From: Methylomonas sp.
Lineage (GTDB): Bacteria; Pseudomonadota; Gammaproteobacteria; Methylococcales; Methylomonadaceae
Length of the DNA: 10,022 bases
NCBI GenBank assembly: GCA_026988195.1
Contig: JALSLS010000365.1
Location: 1-10,022 of the forward strand
Direction of reading: 5' to 3'
Made by a program: the position numbers and the translations under genes. Position 1 is the stretch's first letter, and each line of letters begins with the position of its first letter. The notes beneath the pieces are model-generated. The model had not been told where the DNA came from, did not search any database, and was given only the letters and a program-made list of their open reading frames with translations. This document shows, piece by piece, positions 5,208 through 10,022 of the stretch.

Positions 5208-5966
5208 ATGGATAAATCAATGACAGATAACGGTAATCCTTGCCACATTGCTATTATTATGGATGGTAATGGCCGTTGGGCAAAAAAAAGATTAATGCCA
5301 AGAATTATCGGACATCGAGCTGGCGTTAAAACGGTCAGGAAAGTTGTTGAATATTGTGTAAAAGAAAAGATAGAGGTTTTATCTTTATTTGCCTTTAGCA
5401 GTGAAAATTGGCGTAGACCTAAGAAAGAAGTCAATATGCTGATGGAGTTGTTTATGGGGACTCTTCAAAGTCAGGTTGATAAACTTGATAAAAATAATAT
5501 TAGACTCCATATCATAGGTGATAAAACTGCTTTTCCTGATAGTTTACAAGAAAAAATTGTGTCTGCTGAAAAACAGACAGAAAAAAACACGGGGCTAAAT
5601 CTTGTTATTGCTGCTAACTACGGTGGTCGCTGGGATATAACCCAGGCAGTCCAAAAAATTACAGCAAAGGTGACTGCTGGAGAAATGCAAGCCGAAGATA
5701 TTAGTGAGTCAGTTATTAATGACCACCTTACTACTGCAGGCCTCCCTGAACCCGATTTATTTATTCGCTCGGGGGGTGAGGAGAGAATAAGTAATTTTTT
5801 GTTATGGCAGTTAGCTTATACAGAGTTTTATTTTACAAGTACCTTGTGGCCAGATTTTAATCAAACCCTGCTGGCAGATGCTATTAATAGCTTTAAAAAT
5901 AGACAGCGAAGGTTTGGTCATACAGGCGAGCAAATTGTCGATTCTTTAAATTCAAAAAACCAATAA
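5208..5966 (+). CDS. uppS: Undecaprenyl diphosphate synthase (cis-prenyltransferase)
   Basis: The enzyme adds eight isopentenyl units in cis to farnesyl diphosphate, making the C55 lipid carrier for peptidoglycan and other cell-wall polymers; it acts at the inner membrane face. At 252 residues it matches the family. Conserved features are MDGNGRW (18-24) with catalytic Asp19, the SSENW motif (64-68), AANYGGRWDI (135-144), and RSGGEERISNFLLWQ (187-201) with diphosphate-binding Arg187 and Arg193, followed by Glu206, which corresponds to the Mg-binding Glu213 of E. coli. No good ribosome-binding site precedes the ATG at 5208. The in-frame ATG at 5220, behind a weak GGA, is an alternative that would cost four residues. 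Confidence 0.97.
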   Translation: MDKSMTDNGNPCHIAIIMDGNGRWAKKRLMPRIIGHRAGVKTVRKVVEYCVKEKIEVLSLFAFSSENWRRPKKEVNMLMELFMGTLQSQVDKLDKNNIRLHIIGDKTAFPDSLQEKIVSAEKQTEKNTGLNLVIAANYGGRWDITQAVQKITAKVTAGEMQAEDISESVINDHLTTAGLPEPDLFIRSGGEERISNFLLWQLAYTEFYFTSTLWPDFNQTLLADAINSFKNRQRRFGHTGEQIVDSLNSKNQ

Positions 5967-5977
5967 TAATTAAAACA

Positions 5978-6853
5978 ATGCTACTTCAACGAATTATAAC
6001 AGCCTTAGTGCTAGCCTCTGTCGCTATAACGGCTATATTTACACTTCCACTCGATTATTTTTATCCTTTTATTGGATTGATTGTTTTAATTGCAGCTTGG
6101 GAATGGACGGAATTATCATCAATTAACAGTCTGTTCGGAAAAATTTTATTTTTAGCAACATTGACTTTCTCCATGCTATTTATTTATTCTTGGACCTACA
6201 TTCTTGAGTTACTTTCCGTACTATTTGAATTTCCGGATATAAAAACATATTCAGGTGCCTTGGAATGGTTAGTCATTGGGCCTGTTATATTTTGGGTGAT
6301 GATGATGTTACTTATCAGACAAGCACCTGAAGAATTGTTATCTCTTGAGTTAAAAAAACGCTATAAAGTGTTTATTGGTTGGTTTGTGTTATTTTCAGCT
6401 TGGATGTTTTTAGTCAGGCTAAGAGCATTTTATGGCTCTGGTGCTGTTATGTATTTCTTAATACTTATTTGGGTAGCAGATATATCTGCTTACTTTGCTG
6501 GTAAACGCTTTGGGAAGGAAAAATTAGCCCCTTTAATTAGTCCAGGAAAAACAGTGCAGGGTATGTATGGTGCATTACTTTCTGCGCTAGTGTGTGGAAT
6601 TGTTTTGGCATTGATTTACGGCTACCCACTAATGATCGCTACAGACTTTATTATGTTGTCGATGTTGACAGTCCTGGTCTCAATTTATGGTGATTTATTT
6701 TTTAGTTTGGTTAAACGAAAAAATGGTGTGAAAGACAGTGGGTCAATTTTGCCAGGTCATGGTGGTGTGCTAGATCGTATTGATAGTGTTATTGCTGCAG
6801 CTCCATTTTATTATGCAGGTATCATTCTTATTGGTCGAGGGGTATTTTCATGA
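5978..6853 (+). CDS. cdsA: Phosphatidate cytidylyltransferase (CDP-diacylglycerol synthase)
   Basis: The integral membrane enzyme makes CDP-diacylglycerol from phosphatidic acid and CTP, the branch point for all phospholipids. The 291 residues contain about eight hydrophobic segments, beginning with LLQRIITALVLASVAITAIF. The C-terminal family signature is complete (about 243-269): SLVKR, then KD at 252-253, LPGHGG at 258-263 and DRID at 266-269, which carries the metal-binding aspartates. The gene starts 11 bases after uppS with no recognisable ribosome-binding site, so coupling to uppS translation is likely. Its stop overlaps the dxr start as ATGA. Confidence 0.96.
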   Translation: MLLQRIITALVLASVAITAIFTLPLDYFYPFIGLIVLIAAWEWTELSSINSLFGKILFLATLTFSMLFIYSWTYILELLSVLFEFPDIKTYSGALEWLVIGPVIFWVMMMLLIRQAPEELLSLELKKRYKVFIGWFVLFSAWMFLVRLRAFYGSGAVMYFLILIWVADISAYFAGKRFGKEKLAPLISPGKTVQGMYGALLSALVCGIVLALIYGYPLMIATDFIMLSMLTVLVSIYGDLFFSLVKRKNGVKDSGSILPGHGGVLDRIDSVIAAAPFYYAGIILIGRGVFS

Positions 6854-8031
6854 AGGGTATCTGTATTCTCGGGGCAACAGGTTCAATTGGGGTAAGTACT
6901 CTAGATGTTGTTGCTAGGCATCCTGATAAGTATAAGGTTATTGCATTAACTGCTAACACCAATATTGATACCTTATATGAGCAATGTATTCAGCATAAGC
7001 CTGAATATGTTGTTGTGGTTAATGATGCTAAAGCTGAACAATTTAAACAGAAAATTGTTGCTACTCCTATTTCTGATATTAAAGTTTTGTCGGGTGCAAA
7101 GGCTCTGGAAACAGTATCAACACTGGATACTGTTGATTCAGTAATGGCTGCAATTGTTGGTGCGGCGGGGTTATTATCGAGTTTAGCTGCAGCAAAAGCA
7201 GGTAAAACAGTATTATTAGCTAATAAAGAATCGCTGGTGATGTCGGGTGATATTTTTATGCAGGCGGTGCGTGAATCAGGTGCAAAATTATTACCTATAG
7301 ATAGTGAGCATAATGCGATTTTTCAGTGTATGCCAGCAGGTTATATTGCTGGAGAAAGTGTAAAAGAAGCGCGTAGGATTTTGTTGACAGCATCGGGGGG
7401 GCCGTTTAGAGAAACGCCCGTAGAAGAGTTACATGATGTTACCGTTGCCCAAGCTGTTGCTCATCCAAAATGGGAAATGGGGCGGAAAATTTCAGTAGAC
7501 TCGGCAACTATGATGAATAAAGGCTTGGAATTGATTGAAGCCTGTTTATTATTTAATATGTCACCTGATAATATTCAAGTCGTTATACATAAACAAAGTA
7601 TTATCCATTCGATGGTAGATTATGTAGATGGTACTGTATTGGCTCAAATGGGAAATCCAGATATGAGAGTGCCTATTGCTCATGCTATGGCTTGGCCTGA
7701 TCGCTTTGAATCAGGTGTGGAACCTTTGAATATTTTTGATGTAAAACAGATGGATTTTGCTGAGCCTAGTTTAGAGCGCTTCCCGTGCTTGAGACTTGCT
7801 TATGAAGCAATTAATGCTGGAGGTATTATGCCGACAGTACTCAATGCAGCAAATGAAATAGCGGTTGATGAATTTTTAAATGAAAGAGTCAAATTTACTG
7901 ATATTCCCGTCATTATAGAAAAGTGTATGGCTAAGTTTTCAGCAGATGAAGCCAATACTTTAGAGATTATTTTAAAAGCAGATGCAGAGGCTCGGGACAT
8001 GTCTTATAAAATTATTCAGGAAATGTCTTAA
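6850..8031 (+). CDS. dxr: 1-deoxy-D-xylulose 5-phosphate reductoisomerase
   Basis: The enzyme converts DXP to 2-C-methyl-D-erythritol 4-phosphate with NADPH and a divalent metal, the first committed step of the MEP isoprenoid pathway and the target of fosmidomycin. At 393 residues it is of normal length. Residues visible are the NADPH-binding GATGSIG (8-14), ANKES (124-128), metal ligands Asp151 and Glu153 in DSEHNAIFQ, Ser182 in the SGGPF loop, His205 in HPKWEMG, Ser218, Asn223 and Lys224, and the third metal ligand Glu227 in NKGLE. All active-site residues I can place are intact. The start overlaps the cdsA stop (ATGA, 6850-6853), with GAGGGG (6837-6842) seven bases upstream. Its products feed uppS two genes upstream. 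Confidence 0.98.
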   Translation: MKGICILGATGSIGVSTLDVVARHPDKYKVIALTANTNIDTLYEQCIQHKPEYVVVVNDAKAEQFKQKIVATPISDIKVLSGAKALETVSTLDTVDSVMAAIVGAAGLLSSLAAAKAGKTVLLANKESLVMSGDIFMQAVRESGAKLLPIDSEHNAIFQCMPAGYIAGESVKEARRILLTASGGPFRETPVEELHDVTVAQAVAHPKWEMGRKISVDSATMMNKGLELIEACLLFNMSPDNIQVVIHKQSIIHSMVDYVDGTVLAQMGNPDMRVPIAHAMAWPDRFESGVEPLNIFDVKQMDFAEPSLERFPCLRLAYEAINAGGIMPTVLNAANEIAVDEFLNERVKFTDIPVIIEKCMAKFSADEANTLEIILKADAEARDMSYKIIQEMS

Positions 8032-8033
8032 TA

Positions 8034-9395
8034 ATGGACTTTTTTTATACTGTATTCCATTTTATTGTTGCTATTGGCATATTAGTTTCCATTCATGAGT
8101 TTGGACATTTTTGGGTTGCTAGAAAATCCGGGGTTAAAGTCCTTAGGTTTTCTATCGGTTTTGGTAAAATAATTTGGTCGTACCAAAAAACAGAAGATTC
8201 TACAGAATATGTTTTATCAGCCATACCACTAGGTGGGTATGTCAAAATGGTCGATGAAAGAGAAGGGAATGTCACTGAAGAAGACTTGCCTTATGCTTTT
8301 AATCGGCAGTCATTATTAGCTCGCTCTGCTATTGTAGCAGCAGGTCCAATTTTTAATTTATTACTCGCCGTGGTTTTATTGTGGGCAGTCTTTATAATTG
8401 GTGAAACAGGAATGAAACCTGTTGTTGGCAAAATAGAGATTGATACCTTAGCCGATAAAGCTGGTTTTTCAGAAGGCGATGAGATTTTACAGGTCAATGG
8501 GCAGAAAGCACCCACATGGTCAGAATCCATGAACTTGCTATTTTCTTCTGCTCTACAAGGAGAGCGAATTATTACTGTTTTAGTCAATAACAGTGATAAT
8601 GTAACAAAAACCCTTCTCCTTAAATTAGCTGAAGGGGATGCTGAATCACCGGATATTTTATATAAAAAATTAGGTTTAAAGCCTTGGTCACCCGTTTTAA
8701 AACCAATCATAGGTAAGATTATTGATAACTCCCCGGCTAAGACGGCTGGATTATTAGTGGGGGATTTAATTCTTACTGCTAATTCAGAGGTAATGAATGA
8801 TTGGATGCAATGGGTGGAATTTGTTAAAAGCCGCCCTGAACAGTCAATTAAGTTAATGGTTGAACGTGAAGGGGTTCATCTTCCATTGCTTATAGTGCCT
8901 GAAACAGTTGAAACTGATGAAATGAGTTATGGCAGGATTGGCGCTGGTGTTAAAATTCCTGATGAATTGATTAAGTCTCTACAGGTAAGTTACTCTCTAG
9001 CACCTGTTGATGCATTATTTGCAGCAGTGGATAAAACATGGTTTTATTCAAGCACAACGGTAGAAATGATTTTTAAAATGCTGTCAGGCACGGCATCGGC
9101 AAAAAATTTAAGTGGCCCGATTAGCATTGCTAAATATGCGGGTCAATCAGCCGAATTGGGTATCGTTCCTTTTTTAAAGTTTCTAGCGGTTGTCAGCATC
9201 AGTTTGGGGGTTTTAAACCTTTTACCTGTCCCTGTATTGGATGGTGGGCATTTGATGTTCTTTTTTATTGAAGCTATTAAAGGTAGTCCAGTGTCAGAAA
9301 CTATACAGATGTATTTTCAGCAACTGGGTATGCTAATGCTGATGTCTCTTATGTTTTTTGCGGTTTTTCTCGATATTACTAGATTGTTTCAATAA
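8034..9395 (+). CDS. rseP: Site-2 intramembrane metalloprotease RseP
   Basis: The inner-membrane zinc protease cuts anti-sigma factor RseA after DegS in the sigma-E envelope stress response and also clears signal-peptide remnants. The 453 residues (E. coli 450) show the full family layout: first membrane helix with the zinc motif HEFGH (21-25), a second membrane segment near 95-115 (AGPIFNLLLAVVLLW), PDZ1 (about 115-200), PDZ2 (about 205-290, with DNSPAKTAGLLVGDLI), and the C-terminal membrane segments with NLLPVPVLDGG, where Asp403 is the third zinc ligand. The ATG lies two bases after the dxr stop; AGGA (8018-8021) is 12 bases upstream. bamA, usual next neighbour, does not follow. Confidence 0.97.
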   Translation: MDFFYTVFHFIVAIGILVSIHEFGHFWVARKSGVKVLRFSIGFGKIIWSYQKTEDSTEYVLSAIPLGGYVKMVDEREGNVTEEDLPYAFNRQSLLARSAIVAAGPIFNLLLAVVLLWAVFIIGETGMKPVVGKIEIDTLADKAGFSEGDEILQVNGQKAPTWSESMNLLFSSALQGERIITVLVNNSDNVTKTLLLKLAEGDAESPDILYKKLGLKPWSPVLKPIIGKIIDNSPAKTAGLLVGDLILTANSEVMNDWMQWVEFVKSRPEQSIKLMVEREGVHLPLLIVPETVETDEMSYGRIGAGVKIPDELIKSLQVSYSLAPVDALFAAVDKTWFYSSTTVEMIFKMLSGTASAKNLSGPISIAKYAGQSAELGIVPFLKFLAVVSISLGVLNLLPVPVLDGGHLMFFFIEAIKGSPVSETIQMYFQQLGMLMLMSLMFFAVFLDITRLFQ

Positions 9396-9459
9396 AAGGT
9401 TAATGGCTCTATTGAAGAACTGGGTAAGGGACGTACACGAAATAACTTGAGCAACTTGG

Positions 9460-9481
9460 GAGTGAGGCTTTAGCCTTGCTC
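9460..9481. repeat. Small hairpin downstream of rseP
   Basis: GAGTGAGGC (9460-9468) pairs with GCCTTGCTC (9473-9481), including two G-U pairs, around a TTTA loop. There is no T tract after it on the plus strand, so it is not a standard intrinsic terminator, though it is the only compact hairpin after rseP and might stabilise the mRNA 3' end. Confidence 0.35.
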
Positions 9482-9582
9482 TGTCAGGTGTGGGGTTAAA
9501 AATTTTCACTTCCAGTTTGATAGCTATTAGCTTTATTTCATATACACCCCTAATAAATAATAACTCTACTCTTTGTTTTCGG

Positions 9583-9591
9583 TGTTATAAA
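9583..9591 (+). promoter_or_regulatory. Possible extended -10 promoter for dsbC
   Basis: TG-T-TATAAA (9583-9591) fits an extended -10 element. No good -35 box lies 16-18 bases upstream. Initiation near 9598 would leave a dsbC leader of about 75 nt. A separate promoter is plausible because the gap after rseP is large. Confidence 0.4.
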
Positions 9592-9629
9592 ATATCCTAC
9601 TCTGGATCTTAGTGGAACAAAAATTAATT

Positions 9630-9659
9630 TTAAGAGTCCATCAAGGACACTCAATTTAC
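9630..9659 (+). promoter_or_regulatory. dsbC leader hairpin, possible third copy of the interspersed repeat
   Basis: GAGTCC (9634-9639) can pair with GGAC..TC (9645-9652) with a two-base bulge, placing AAGGA (9643-9647) in the loop and stem. The segment TTAAGAG-TCC-ATCA-AGGAC-AC-TCAAT resembles the reverse complement of repeat B (TTAAGAGCC, AGGAC, TCAAT) if two short insertions are allowed. Similarity is gapped and short, so membership in the repeat family is tentative. Confidence 0.3.
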
Positions 9660-9671
9660 TATGAATGGATT

Positions 9672-10022
9672 ATGAAACAATTAAAAATTATTACTTTAAC
9701 GCTTTTGGGTTTTACATTAGCACTATCAGCTAATGTTCATGCTGATGCAGATGCTGTAAGAGCATCGATTAAAAAAGCAATGCCCTCACTTAAAATTGAT
9801 TCAATTAATGCTTCAGAGGCTAAAGGATTATTTGAAGTGATTTCTGGTGCCAATATAATGTATGTTTCTAATGATGGGAAATATTTATTACAAGGTCATT
9901 TGATTGATATTGCCGCTAAAAAGGATTTAACCGAAGCAAAACTCGGAGGTGCTAGAAAACAAGCTCTTGCAGATATAGGTGAGAATCAGAAAATTATTTA
10001 TAAACCTGAAGAGAGTAAATAT
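9672..10022 (+). CDS. dsbC: Thiol:disulfide isomerase DsbC, N-terminal part (cut by window end)
   Basis: The 117 visible residues start with a Sec signal peptide (MKQLKIITLTLLGFTLAL, cleavage probably after NVHA at 24). The mature part matches the DsbC dimerisation domain: VRASIKKAMP, LKIDSINASEAKGLFEV, ANIMYVSNDGKYLLQGHLID (about 62-81), and the KIIYKPEESKY linker at the edge that leads into the thioredoxin domain. The CxxC active site would lie just beyond the window. DsbC is a periplasmic dimer that shuffles wrong disulfides and is kept reduced by DsbD. The ATG at 9672 overlaps the stop of a four-codon frame (ATG at 9661, TGA 9673-9675); AAGGA lies 13 bases before that mini-frame, so the ribosome may reach dsbC by coupling. 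Confidence 0.85.
   Translation, partial: MKQLKIITLTLLGFTLALSANVHADADAVRASIKKAMPSLKIDSINASEAKGLFEVISGANIMYVSNDGKYLLQGHLIDIAAKKDLTEAKLGGARKQALADIGENQKIIYKPEESKY

Larger units (their letters stand above)
9396..9671. other. 276-bp spacer between rseP and dsbC
   Basis: No gene of convincing quality is seen. A 15-codon plus frame starts at ATG 9403, soon after the rseP stop and behind AAGG, but has no recognisable content. On the minus strand a frame without a start is open across this spacer into the antisense of rseP and reads as a plausible peptide (PDRARLKPHSQVAQVISCTS), but codon support is weak. The spacer holds a hairpin (9460-9481), a possible dsbC promoter and a structured dsbC leader. 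I see no clear terminator for the cluster. Confidence 0.5.

Noticed and set aside
2182..8710. Minus-strand frames opposite rpsB, tsf, pyrH, uppS, dxr and rseP
   Set aside because: They are antisense shadows of clearly identified genes with no family features of their own.
1..10022. CRISPR array or a complete defence or mobile-element gene set
   Set aside because: No regularly spaced direct repeats and no integrase, intact transposase or nuclease genes are present.

Overview
The window looks like an AT-rich gammaproteobacterial chromosome. Its core is the conserved translation, isoprenoid and envelope cluster rpsB-tsf-pyrH-frr-uppS-cdsA-dxr-rseP, all on the + strand, in the order seen in Pseudomonas, Legionella and methanotroph-type gammaproteobacteria (Escherichia coli instead has dxr before uppS). 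The genus cannot be fixed from the sequence. A Methylococcales-like or symbiont-like lineage would fit the base composition and gene order, but that is a guess.

Layout. Positions 1-452 hold no convincing intact gene, only a possible decayed coding tail. Positions 453-616 are a 164-bp, nearly perfectly palindromic element that resembles a MITE. It stops one base short of the stop codon of a minus-strand gene (617-1066) for a small secreted protein of the beta/gamma-crystallin type. Positions 1067-1912 are non-coding and carry that gene's hairpin-rich leader, a short interspersed repeat (copy A), a relic minus-strand reading frame, and the rpsB promoter with a structured leader. From 1913 to 9395 lie eight housekeeping genes. 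There is a strong intrinsic terminator or attenuator between rpsB and tsf, and a 221-bp tsf-pyrH spacer holding two further palindromic elements (one is copy B of the interspersed repeat) and a candidate pyrH promoter. From frr to rseP the genes are packed, with gaps of 2-18 bp and one ATGA overlap, and probably form one transcript. After rseP, where bamA is expected, there is instead a 276-bp spacer with hairpins and then the start of dsbC, cut by the window edge.

How the genes work together. rpsB (ribosomal protein S2), tsf (EF-Ts) and frr (ribosome recycling factor) serve translation. pyrH makes UDP. dxr starts the non-mevalonate isoprenoid route, and uppS uses its products to build undecaprenyl diphosphate, the lipid carrier for cell-wall polymers. 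cdsA makes CDP-diacylglycerol for phospholipids. rseP is the intramembrane protease of the envelope stress response, and dsbC repairs disulfides in the periplasm.

The housekeeping genes are ordinary. The unusual content is in the spacers: at least four palindromic elements, two or three of which form one short repeat family, placed at regulatory positions (3' end of the crystallin gene, its leader, the tsf-pyrH promoter region and the dsbC leader). No complete undescribed multi-gene system is visible.
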